DNA of 7,658 nucleotides from an uncultured bacterium (GTDB lineage: Bacteria; Cyanobacteriota; Vampirovibrionia; Gastranaerophilales; Gastranaerophilaceae): assembly GCA_900553205.1 (NCBI GenBank), contig USCK01000085.1, positions 1 to 7,658 on the forward strand, written 5' to 3'. Under the pieces are notes generated by a model, which saw only the letters and a program-made list of their open reading frames with translations, did no database searches and had not been told where the DNA came from. The position numbers and the translations under genes are program-made. Positions 1 to 6,063 of the stretch are shown in pieces; the first letter of the stretch is position 1; every line of letters starts with the position of its first letter.

Positions 1-1
1 T

Positions 2-55
2 AACAACAAGTCAAATGTAGATTTGGCTCTTGGAGCTTCAGGAGGTGATCAATAA
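2..55 (+). CDS. 3' end of an upstream gene (partial, product unknown)
   Basis: Of the three plus-strand frames, only the one beginning at base 2 stays open up to the next gene. It gives 17 residues ending ALGASGGDQ and a TAA stop at 53-55. The last base of that stop is the first base of the following ATG (TAATG), a classic coupled junction that also recurs later in this window. The final codons (Ser-Gly-Gly-Asp-Gln) double as the ribosome binding site of the next gene. The tail is too short to assign a family. The frame could be open by chance over this length, but the exact stop/start overlap argues for a real gene end. Confidence 0.55.
   Translation, partial: NNKSNVDLALGASGGDQ
40..50 (+). 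promoter_or_regulatory. Near-perfect Shine-Dalgarno for the 131-residue gene
   Basis: AGGAGGTGATC matches 11 consecutive bases of the complement of the usual bacterial 16S rRNA 3' end. The GGAGG core is 9 bases from the ATG at 55. It is much stronger than any other ribosome binding site in the window, suggesting high translation. It lies inside the last codons of the upstream gene, so coupling and direct initiation are both possible. Confidence 0.85.
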
Positions 56-450
56 TGGAGGGTATTACTTCAAATTATAAAGGTGTTCCTCATAGAGCTA
101 TAACAAGAGAACAAATGCAACGTGCTAAACAAAAAGTTCAAGATAACTCAACTGAAATGGCTGTTGGAGGTACAGTTGGTACTGCAACATTCGCCACAAT
201 CAGAAATTCAACTAAAATCGGTAACAGTGCTGTAAGATTGGTTCAAGAATCAAAAGTTATTCAAGCTTCAAAAAAAGCAAAAATCTTAAGGATTTTTGAA
301 AAAGGCAAATTCTTTAAAAATCCTATAGTTAAGAAAATTGCAGGTCCTTTAGCTACTTTTGCCGCATTATCAACAGTAGTCGGTTCGGCTTCAAAAATCG
401 CTGATACCTGCACATATTTAGAAGGTCAAAAACCTATTGCAAATGCTTAA
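55..450 (+). CDS. Uncharacterised small protein with two hydrophobic segments (131 aa)
   Basis: I do not recognise the family. The start is well supported by an 11-base SD and a one-base overlap with the upstream stop. The product is basic, with many Lys residues. The N-terminal 34 residues are polar. A Gly/Ala/Thr-rich, mildly hydrophobic stretch spans about 35-48 (MAVGGTVGTATFATI). A Lys/Phe-rich basic segment lies around 72-94. A second, more hydrophobic stretch, roughly 95-116 (IAGPLATFAALSTVVGSA), could be one membrane helix. There is no cleavable signal peptide, because the N terminus is charged and polar. A strong terminator follows 40 bases after the stop, so this is the last gene of its operon. 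The Gly/Ala-rich segments could pack against membranes or form a small structural or secreted protein. No function can be given from sequence alone. Codon use resembles its neighbours. Confidence 0.8.
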   Translation: MEGITSNYKGVPHRAITREQMQRAKQKVQDNSTEMAVGGTVGTATFATIRNSTKIGNSAVRLVQESKVIQASKKAKILRIFEKGKFFKNPIVKKIAGPLATFAALSTVVGSASKIADTCTYLEGQKPIANA

Positions 451-489
451 TTGCTAGTATTTATATAATATGAAAAAGATTTAAAGTAT

Positions 490-520
490 AAAAAGACTCC
501 TAGAAATAGGAGTCTTTTTT
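490..520. terminator. Bidirectional intrinsic terminator between convergent genes
   Basis: A 13-base-pair perfect stem pairs 490-502 with 507-519 around a GAAA tetraloop (503-506, GNRA class). The plus strand ends in a run of T and the left arm begins with a run of A, so each strand carries its own U-tract. It lies 40 bases after the stop of the plus-strand 131-residue gene and 25 bases after the stop of the minus-strand gene, and is placed to end both transcripts. Confidence 0.93.
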
Positions 521-544
521 ATTGTAATTATATTACTTTGTTTT

Positions 545-1210
545 TTATTTTGTAGTTTGTATAAACAAACTAATCAAATCATTTAATGCACCATATTGTT
601 TTTGGTAATTTTGTGATTGCTTTTCTAATGATGCAATTTGTTTTCTGTATTCTTGTATTGTCGCTTGACATTCTTTCGCAGATTCTTTTAAGTTATCTTG
701 AACATCTTGAGCTTCTTTCAATACATTCTTCATAGAAATTCCAAGAGCTTCCATTGTTTGTTTAATAATTTGAGCCCCTGTATGTCTTGTAACTCCACTA
801 GGAAGTTGTGAAATAAGTTTTTTAAGAATAACAATGTTAGGTGGCATTTCCAAATCACTAATTTCAGGAGTGAATTTTGGTGCTTGAACATCTTCTTCAA
901 AAGCTCCTAAATTTATATCTGCAAATGAATTTGAAATGTTATCTTCCATAAACATATTTTGAGTTGGCTCAGGTGCCGGTTCAGGTTCTTTTTCTGCAAA
1001 TATATCTGAATCAAAAGTGTTTATGTTTGAAAAATCTGCAGGTATTGATGCAGGTTCTGTTTTTTCCTGAGAAATAGCCTCCTCAACACTTGGAATTAAA
1101 CCATCAACTGCTGCAGGAGTTTCAACGATTTCCGGTAATTCTCCTTCAGATTGTTTTTTTAGTGCTTCTACAATTTTCTTTCCTACACCATCATTAAGTT
1201 TGTTATTCAA
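545..1210 (-). CDS. Uncharacterised acidic coiled-coil protein, cyanobacteria-like C-terminal block (221 aa)
   Basis: The start is TTG at 1210-1208. No ATG, GTG or other plausible in-frame start lies near it, the next Met is at residue 86, and an SD (GAGAGG) sits 8 bases upstream. Residues 1-25 are a short Lys-containing helix-like stretch. About 26-120 is low-complexity, acidic and Pro/Glu-rich (for example EKEPEPAPEP at 73-82), probably disordered. About 122-218 looks like a folded, conserved module: MPPNIVILKKLISQLPSGV, then TGAQIIKQTMEALGI, then a long Gln/Glu/Lys heptad-like helix (about 162-212) ending NDLISLFI. From memory, this C-terminal block resembles an uncharacterised protein conserved in cyanobacteria, but I cannot confirm that here. 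There is no signal peptide or membrane segment, so it is probably a cytoplasmic scaffold or adaptor. It is a single-gene transcript, divergent from metK, with its own promoter and a shared terminator. Confidence 0.85.
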   Translation of the reverse strand: MNNKLNDGVGKKIVEALKKQSEGELPEIVETPAAVDGLIPSVEEAISQEKTEPASIPADFSNINTFDSDIFAEKEPEPAPEPTQNMFMEDNISNSFADINLGAFEEDVQAPKFTPEISDLEMPPNIVILKKLISQLPSGVTRHTGAQIIKQTMEALGISMKNVLKEAQDVQDNLKESAKECQATIQEYRKQIASLEKQSQNYQKQYGALNDLISLFIQTTK

Positions 1211-1218
1211 AGTTCTAA

Positions 1219-1224
1219 CCTCTC
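1219..1224 (-). promoter_or_regulatory. Shine-Dalgarno deciding the TTG start of the coiled-coil gene
   Basis: On the minus strand this reads GAGAGG, 8 bases before TTG (1210-1208). It is what makes the TTG credible as the initiation codon, since no ATG occurs in frame for the first 85 codons. Confidence 0.75.
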
Positions 1225-1245
1225 TTTTTTTATCTCCTACAGGTT

Positions 1246-1274
1246 ATTATATCCAAAATATTTTTTTTTATCAT
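1246..1274 (-). promoter_or_regulatory. Probable sigma-70 type promoter for the coiled-coil gene
   Basis: The minus strand carries a consensus -10 TATAAT (1251-1246). A 17-base spacer separates it from ATGATA (1274-1269), which matches the -35 consensus at four of six positions. The predicted transcript would start near 1239 and have a leader of about 30 bases containing the SD. Confidence 0.6.
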
Positions 1275-1309
1275 AAAAAGTAAACTTATGTGAATATTCT
1301 TGACAATGT

Positions 1310-1338
1310 TTGCCCAATATTAGTGTTTGTAATACAAT
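1310..1338 (+). promoter_or_regulatory. Candidate sigma-70 type promoter for metK
   Basis: TTGCCC (1310-1315), a 17-base spacer and TACAAT (1333-1338) give a plausible -35/-10 pair. A perfect TTGACA lies 10 bases upstream at 1300-1305, but no good -10 stands 16-18 bases from it. The leader to the metK ATG would be about 65 bases. Confidence 0.45.
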
Positions 1339-1354
1339 AATTAGTAATGTAGTG

Positions 1355-1383
1355 ACCGGGTTGGAATTAAAAAACTTACCGGT
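1355..1383. repeat. Imperfect inverted repeat in the metK leader
   Basis: ACCGG (1355-1359) is matched by CCGGT (1379-1383), with partly complementary inner flanks (GTT and AAC). The right half is itself the palindrome ACCGGT (1378-1383). It lies between the candidate promoter and the SD of metK. It may be an operator or a weak leader hairpin, but it is short enough to be chance. Confidence 0.35.
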
Positions 1384-1409
1384 AGTGTATAAATTAAGGA
1401 GATATTGAT

Positions 1410-2678
1410 ATGAAATCAAGAAACTTTTTGTTTACTTCGGAATCTGTAACCGAAGGACACCCTGACAAAGTATGTGACCAAATTTCTGACGCTATTTTGG
1501 ACGAATTTTTGACAAAGTATCCACAATCAAGAGTTGCAGCCGAAACTTCTGTAACAACAGGTATGGTACTTGTTTCCGGTGAAATAACTTCTGATTGTTA
1601 TGTAGATATTCCGTCAGTAGTTAGAAATACAATTAAAGATATTGGGTATGTAGGCGAATCAAGTGGTGGCTTTGATGCTAACACATGTGCAGTATTAACA
1701 AGTATTGATGAACAATCAACTGATATTGCAGGTGGTGTAAACAAGGCTTTAGAATCAAGAAGCAACAACGCTGATACTTCTGTTAGCGAAACTGAAAGTA
1801 TCGGTGCAGGCGACCAAGGTATTATGTTTGGTTATGCTTGTAATGAAACCCCTGAATTGATGCCTTTGCCTATCAGTTTGGCTCACAAATTGTCTTACAG
1901 ACTTGCTCAAGTTAGAAAAGAAGGTTTGTTATCTTATTTAAGACCTGATGGTAAATCTCAAGTTACTGTTGAGTATGTTGACGGTAAACCTTCAAGAATA
2001 CATACAATAGTATTATCAACTCAACATGACCCTGAAATTAACGGAGTTTCTGATAATGAACAAGTTCAAGAAATCATCAGACGAGATTTACAACGTTTGG
2101 TTATTGATTATGTATTTGAAACAGAAACTATCAAATTAGATTCTGAAACAAAAATCTTAATCAACCCATCAGGAAGATTTGTAATTGGTGGACCTCAAGG
2201 TGATGCCGGTTTGACAGGTCGTAAGATTATTGTTGATACATACGGTGGCTACTCAAGACATGGTGGTGGCGCATTCAGTGGTAAAGATCCAACCAAGGTT
2301 GACAGATCAGCAGCTTATGCTTCAAGATATGTTGCAAAAAATATCGTCGCATCAGGTCTTGCTGAAAAATGTGAAATCGAATTGGCTTATGCTATCGGTG
2401 TTGCAGAACCTATTTCTGTATTTGTTGATACATTTGGTACCGGTAAGTTATCTGATGACGAAATCTCTGATATCGTTAAAGAAAACTTTGACTTGTCACC
2501 AATGGCTATTATCAAACATTTTGATTTAAGAAACTTACCTGCTAAAAACGGTGGGAAATTCTATCAAAAACTTGCAGCTTATGGTCACATGGGGCGTACA
2601 GATATTAATGTACCATGGGAAGCAACTGATAAAGCTTCAAAATTAAGCCAATACTTAAAAACAAGTTGTTGTGTATAA
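1410..2678 (+). CDS. metK: S-adenosylmethionine synthetase (methionine adenosyltransferase)
   Basis: MetK makes S-adenosylmethionine from methionine and ATP in the cytoplasm, releasing phosphate and diphosphate. It supplies methyl groups and the precursor of polyamine propylamine groups. The 422 residues contain the family signatures in order: SESVTEGHPDKVCDQISD at 10-27, with the catalytic His17 and metal-binding Asp19; GAGDQGIMFGYA at 132-143; GGPQGDAGLTGRK at 260-272; GGGAFSGKD at 285-293; and KVDRSAAY at 296-303, covering ATP, metal and methionine contacts. It is longer than the roughly 384-residue E. coli enzyme. The block CNETPELMPLPISLAH (144-159) and the extra loop around 205-225 match the long cyanobacterial form as I know it, a useful lineage marker. 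The start ATG has GGAG 8 bases upstream. The protein ends in Ser-Cys-Cys-Val, an unusual tail. The gene is monocistronic, with a promoter upstream and a hairpin terminator after the stop. Confidence 0.98.
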   Translation: MKSRNFLFTSESVTEGHPDKVCDQISDAILDEFLTKYPQSRVAAETSVTTGMVLVSGEITSDCYVDIPSVVRNTIKDIGYVGESSGGFDANTCAVLTSIDEQSTDIAGGVNKALESRSNNADTSVSETESIGAGDQGIMFGYACNETPELMPLPISLAHKLSYRLAQVRKEGLLSYLRPDGKSQVTVEYVDGKPSRIHTIVLSTQHDPEINGVSDNEQVQEIIRRDLQRLVIDYVFETETIKLDSETKILINPSGRFVIGGPQGDAGLTGRKIIVDTYGGYSRHGGGAFSGKDPTKVDRSAAYASRYVAKNIVASGLAEKCEIELAYAIGVAEPISVFVDTFGTGKLSDDEISDIVKENFDLSPMAIIKHFDLRNLPAKNGGKFYQKLAAYGHMGRTDINVPWEATDKASKLSQYLKTSCCV

Positions 2679-2704
2679 GCAATAGCTGATAAGTACATAG
2701 TTTT

Positions 2705-2737
2705 AATAAGGTGAGTGTTTATTGCGCTCACCTTATT
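2705..2737 (+). terminator. Intrinsic terminator of metK
   Basis: An 11-base-pair perfect stem pairs AATAAGGTGAG (2705-2715) with CTCACCTTATT (2727-2737). It can extend two pairs into the loop (T-G, G-C). The tract after it (TTTCTTGC when the stem's last bases are included) is a short, interrupted U-run, so termination may be partial. It lies 26 bases past the metK stop and separates metK from the flagellar operon. Confidence 0.75.
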
Positions 2738-2761
2738 TCTTGCTTAATATACCTTTACGAT

Positions 2762-2790
2762 TTCCCTTATAAATCTATCTATGGTAGAAT
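2762..2790 (+). promoter_or_regulatory. Candidate extended -10 promoter for the flhB operon
   Basis: TGG followed by TAGAAT (2782-2790) fits an extended -10 element, five of six in the hexamer. The -35 position (TTCCCT, 2762-2767) is poor, which is common for extended -10 promoters. Transcription would start near 2797, giving a leader of about 60 bases that contains the GAGGAG and the hairpin. I see no sigma-28 type (TAAA / GCCGATAA) promoter here. A second TACAAT at 2802-2807 lacks a -35. Confidence 0.45.
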
Positions 2791-2814
2791 TATAGAGTAC
2801 GTACAATATTTGAT

Positions 2815-2820
2815 GAGGAG
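2815..2820 (+). promoter_or_regulatory. Distal Shine-Dalgarno GAGGAG for flhB, brought close by a hairpin
   Basis: GAGGAG is the only good SD-like sequence upstream of flhB but is 37 bases from the ATG at 2858, too far for normal use. The following 30 bases form a hairpin; if it is looped out, the remaining distance is 7 bases (2851-2857), which is normal. The seven bases directly before the ATG (GACATTT) contain no SD. Confidence 0.55.
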
Positions 2821-2850
2821 TAGATTAGGTTAATTAAATTAACCAATCTA
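2821..2850 (+). promoter_or_regulatory. Hairpin filling the gap between SD and start codon of flhB
   Basis: TAGATT (2821-2826) pairs with AATCTA (2845-2850), A2827 is a single bulge, and GGTTAA (2828-2833) pairs with TTAACC (2839-2844) around the five-base loop TTAAA. This gives 12 base pairs from 30 bases, ending exactly at the SD on one side and 7 bases before the ATG on the other. It has no T-run after it and is not a terminator. It could instead be a DNA operator palindrome. Confidence 0.65.
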
Positions 2851-2857
2851 GACATTT

Positions 2858-3943
2858 ATGGGGAACGAATCAGCTGCAGAAAAAACCGAATCGGCCACAC
2901 CCCGTCGAAGGGAGAAGGAACGAGAACGTGGTAATGTTTCCAAGAGCAAGGATTTAGCATCTGCTCTTGTTATTACTGTGTCTGTAGGTCTGCTTGCCGT
3001 TATGGGTAAGTTTATGTTGGACAAACTCCTCGATTTACTCCGTTTTACATTTACTAATATTCACCCTGATACAGTTTGTACAGATAATATTATGTCTATT
3101 TTAGCTCCGTATTTTCAGGTATGTGTATCTGTTGTTTTGCCGTTCTTGGTGATACTCGCAGTTGCGGCGTTATTGATTGTTAGATTAAATGTAGGACAAG
3201 TATTTGCCATTGAAAAAATCAAATTTGATTTCAACAATATTGCACCAAGTAGAGTTTTACAAAACGCTAAAAAACTTTTTAACCCATTTGAGCCAAGAAC
3301 AATTGTTGAATTTGTTAAATCTATAATCAAGATTGTTGTAGTAGGGGCGTGTGGTTACGCAACGGCAAATGGTAGAAAAGATGAATTATTTGCAATTCTA
3401 GGAGCAGACCCTGCGACATCATTAGGTGTTATATGTTCTATTCTTATAAAAATGCTTATAAATATGTGTTTGGCTATGATAGTTTTGGGTTTGTTGGATA
3501 AAAAATATCAAGACTGGGAATATGAAAAATCCATCAAGATGACAAAACAAGAAGTAAAAGACGAATTTAAGGATATAGAAGGAGATCCTAAAATCAAGTC
3601 TAAAATTAAGTCTATCCAAATACAGATGTCAAAACAGCGCATGATGGCTAATGTTCCAAAGGCTGATGTTGTTGTTACCAATCCGACACATTATGCAGTT
3701 GCAATTAAATATGACAAAACAGTAGCACCTGCACCAATGGTTATAGCTAAGGGGATTGATTATGTCGCATTTAAAATCAGAGAAATTGCGAAAAGCAACA
3801 ATGTCCCTATAGTTGAAAATCGTCCAATCGCACGAGCTTTGTATAATACAGTTCCAATAGATGGTATAATACCATCAGACTTGTATGTGGCAGTGGCTGA
3901 AATATTAGCGTATGTTTATAACAAGAAAGGTAGTAGTACATAG
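2858..3943 (+). CDS. flhB: Flagellar type III export gate protein FlhB
   Basis: FlhB is an inner-membrane part of the flagellar export apparatus. It switches the exported substrate from rod/hook to filament proteins. The 361 residues show the family plan. A charged N terminus (EKTESATPRRREKEREXG-like, 8-25) resembles the typical EKTE-PTP-R start. Four hydrophobic segments lie at about 33-56, 84-110, 146-170 and 185-213. A basic cytoplasmic domain contains VVTNPTHYAVA, with the self-cleaving NPTH at 275-278 (cleavage between Asn275 and Pro276). The start is certain: an in-frame TAG lies at 2849-2851, so ATG 2858 is the first possible start, and the N terminus fits the family. There is no SD at the usual distance; see the hairpin upstream. 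The stop overlaps the flhA GTG by one base. The flagellar identity, rather than a virulence type III system (SctU), rests on the FlhA partner and the PilZ gene downstream. Confidence 0.96.
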   Translation: MGNESAAEKTESATPRRREKERERGNVSKSKDLASALVITVSVGLLAVMGKFMLDKLLDLLRFTFTNIHPDTVCTDNIMSILAPYFQVCVSVVLPFLVILAVAALLIVRLNVGQVFAIEKIKFDFNNIAPSRVLQNAKKLFNPFEPRTIVEFVKSIIKIVVVGACGYATANGRKDELFAILGADPATSLGVICSILIKMLINMCLAMIVLGLLDKKYQDWEYEKSIKMTKQEVKDEFKDIEGDPKIKSKIKSIQIQMSKQRMMANVPKADVVVTNPTHYAVAIKYDKTVAPAPMVIAKGIDYVAFKIREIAKSNNVPIVENRPIARALYNTVPIDGIIPSDLYVAVAEILAYVYNKKGSST

Positions 3944-6051
3944 TGAATCTATCAAAGTTGGCACAAATTCTAAAAAATGATGATATCATTCTCGCAGTGG
4001 GTTTGGTAGTAATCGTTTGCATGATGATTATTCCTTTGCCGGCTTTTTGCTTGGATATTTTACTTACCGTAAATATATCTTTGGCAGTAATTATTCTACT
4101 TGTTTGTTTATATACTCAAGAGCCACTTGATTATTCATCATTCCCAACTGTATTGTTGATTGCAACATTATTCAGATTAGGGTTGAATGTATCTTCTACA
4201 AGACTAATTCTCTTAAATGGTGAGGCTGGTAATGTAATTCATTCATTTGGTGAGTTCGTTGTCGGTGGTAACTATGTTGTAGGTTTTGTAATATTTATTA
4301 TCCTTGTTTTAATTAACTTTATGGTTATTACAGGTGGTGCAACTCGTGTCGCTGAAGTATCTGCAAGATTTACTTTGGATAAAATGCCGGGTAAGCAATT
4401 AAGTATTGACGCAGATTTGAATGCAGGTATTATTGATGAGGCGCAAGCGAAGGAAAGAAGAAAGAAACTTGAAAGAGAAACCGATTTCTATGGTACTATG
4501 GACGGTGCTTCTAAGTTTGTAAAAGGTGATGCAACTGCAGGTATTATTATCACCTTGGTTAATATTGTGGGTGGTTTGATTATCGGTATGATTCAATTAA
4601 AAATGGATCCTGCAACAGCTCTTTCTACTTATACAATACTTACAGTCGGGGACGGTTTGGTTTCTCAAGTTCCTGCTCTTTTAATCTCAACAGCTACAGG
4701 TTTGATTGTATCAAGAGCGACAGGTAAAGATGAATCTTTATCAAAAGATATTGATAAAGAAATGTTTTCAGACCCTAGAATCCTAGGAGTTTTGTCTGGT
4801 TTATTAATGATATTGGGGCTTGTTCCGGGTATGCCTACATTACCGTTTATGTTAATCGGGCTTACTGCAGGTGGTGGAGCTTTCTTCAAGAGTAAAGAAA
4901 AGAAAGAAGAAGTTAAGGAGCAAAAAGTCCAAGAACAAAAACAAGAGCAAGAAAAGAAACTTGAAGCTAAAAAAGATAAAAAGGCTTCAAGAGAAAGTAT
5001 TATGCAGTTGTTAAATGTTGAAACTATAGAAATAGAAGTCGGATATCGTTTAGTGCCGTTGCTAAATATTGAAATGGGTGGCGATTTGCTTGAGCGTATA
5101 GCACAAATAAGACGTCAAACGGCTTTGGATTTAGGTATTATACTTCCGTCTATCAGAGTAAGAGATAATTTACAGCTTGCTCCTAACACTTATCAAATAA
5201 AATTGAAGGGTGTAGCTTTGGAATCAGGTGAAATATATCCTGACAGGTCTTTGGCGATGAATGCCGGAGGACAAGCTGAGGATATAGGTATAACAGGTAT
5301 CCATGCTGTTGAACCTGCATTTGGCTTGCCGGCATTATGGATAGAAGATAAGTTCAAAGATGATGCCGAGCTTGCAGGATATACCGTTGTAAGTCCGTCT
5401 GCAGTTATTTCTACTCACTTGACAGAGGTTATTAAGAAAAACGCTGCTGAAATCTTATCAAGAGCTGATGTTCAGCAGTTAATAAACAATTTGAAAACAG
5501 AGGTTTCAGAAGAATATGTATCAGATGTTATGAAAGATGTTTCTGTTGCTGATGTTCAATTAATTATGCAAAATCTGTTGAAAGAGAGAGTTGCAGTCAG
5601 AGATTTGAAAACTATATTAGAAACTATAAGCGTACATGCTAAAATAAACAAAAATCATGATTATCTGACAGAACAAGTCAGACAGGCATTGGCAAGAAAT
5701 ATTTGTAAGCAAAACCTTGCAGATACAGGCGAATTGTTGGCAATAACTTTAGCACCTGATGTTGAAACAACAATAGCTAAAGGTGTAAGTCCTGACGGTC
5801 AAAATCTGACACTTGATCCTGATTTTACAAGAAGATTATTGGATACGCTAAATACAGAATTGGAGAAAGCAATTACAACGACAGGAAATCAACCTGTTAT
5901 ATTATGTTCTTCCCCTATAAGGTTGGTATTTAGACGTTTAATTGAAAGAACCTATCCTCAAATTGCAATTATGTCGTATAATGAAATTACACAGAATGTA
6001 AAAGCAAAATCAGTAGGTTTAATAAGAGTACCTGTTAATAATAAAAGATAG
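3943..6051 (+). CDS. flhA: Flagellar type III export gate protein FlhA
   Basis: FlhA forms the nonameric export gate at the centre of the flagellar basal body. It couples proton entry to export and docks chaperone-substrate complexes through its cytoplasmic ring. The 702 residues are a normal length. There are about eight hydrophobic segments within 14-315. The conserved LFRLGLNVSSTRLIL lies at 76-90. The FHIPEP-family loop RVAEVSARFTLDKMPGKQ is at 135-152, with IDADLNAG just after. A highly charged Lys/Glu/Gln linker (about 316-350) leads to the soluble C-terminal domain (about 355-702), which includes a conserved HAVEPAFGLPALWI at 454-467. The start is GTG at 3943, sharing its G with the flhB stop (TAGTG). 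The nearest SD-like GAAAGG is 12 bases away, somewhat far, so translation probably depends on coupling to flhB. The PilZ gene starts 12 bases after its stop. Confidence 0.97.
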   Translation: MNLSKLAQILKNDDIILAVGLVVIVCMMIIPLPAFCLDILLTVNISLAVIILLVCLYTQEPLDYSSFPTVLLIATLFRLGLNVSSTRLILLNGEAGNVIHSFGEFVVGGNYVVGFVIFIILVLINFMVITGGATRVAEVSARFTLDKMPGKQLSIDADLNAGIIDEAQAKERRKKLERETDFYGTMDGASKFVKGDATAGIIITLVNIVGGLIIGMIQLKMDPATALSTYTILTVGDGLVSQVPALLISTATGLIVSRATGKDESLSKDIDKEMFSDPRILGVLSGLLMILGLVPGMPTLPFMLIGLTAGGGAFFKSKEKKEEVKEQKVQEQKQEQEKKLEAKKDKKASRESIMQLLNVETIEIEVGYRLVPLLNIEMGGDLLERIAQIRRQTALDLGIILPSIRVRDNLQLAPNTYQIKLKGVALESGEIYPDRSLAMNAGGQAEDIGITGIHAVEPAFGLPALWIEDKFKDDAELAGYTVVSPSAVISTHLTEVIKKNAAEILSRADVQQLINNLKTEVSEEYVSDVMKDVSVADVQLIMQNLLKERVAVRDLKTILETISVHAKINKNHDYLTEQVRQALARNICKQNLADTGELLAITLAPDVETTIAKGVSPDGQNLTLDPDFTRRLLDTLNTELEKAITTTGNQPVILCSSPIRLVFRRLIERTYPQIAIMSYNEITQNVKAKSVGLIRVPVNNKR

Positions 6052-6059
6052 AAAGGTGA
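6052..6059 (+). promoter_or_regulatory. Shine-Dalgarno of the PilZ gene
   Basis: AAAGGTGA begins directly after the flhA stop, with GG 7 bases from ATG 6064. This shows that the PilZ gene is initiated independently within the operon and fixes its start. Confidence 0.75.
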
Positions 6060-6063
6060 AAAC

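Noticed and set aside
1345..1409. A SAM riboswitch in the metK leader
   Set aside because: The leader is only about 65 bases, has one weak inverted repeat, and shows none of the multi-helix layout or SD-sequestering complement expected of known SAM-responsive classes.
1237..1419. Minus-strand open frame of 60 codons between the coiled-coil gene and metK
   Set aside because: It covers the divergent promoter region and the start of metK, has no convincing SD and no conserved-looking sequence.
2230..2529. Open frame of 99 codons inside metK in another plus frame
   Set aside because: Lies wholly within the conserved metK coding sequence; its translation is low-complexity and lacks any motif or SD.
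2762..2810. A sigma-28 (FliA) type flagellar promoter before flhB
   Set aside because: No TAAA element with a GCCGATAA-like partner at the right spacing; an extended -10 sigma-70 type site fits better.
2821..2850. The flhB leader hairpin as a transcription terminator or attenuator
   Set aside because: The stem is A/T-rich with no T-run after it, and metK already has its own terminator upstream; attenuation with no competing stem is unsupported.
3115..4889. Several minus-strand open frames of 65-74 codons opposite flhB and flhA
   Set aside because: All are antisense shadows of two strongly conserved genes.
2858..6051. flhB and flhA as a virulence-type injectisome pair (SctU/SctV)
   Set aside because: Lengths, N terminus of FlhB, adjacency flhB-flhA and the downstream PilZ brake gene all fit the flagellar system, and no injectisome genes are present.
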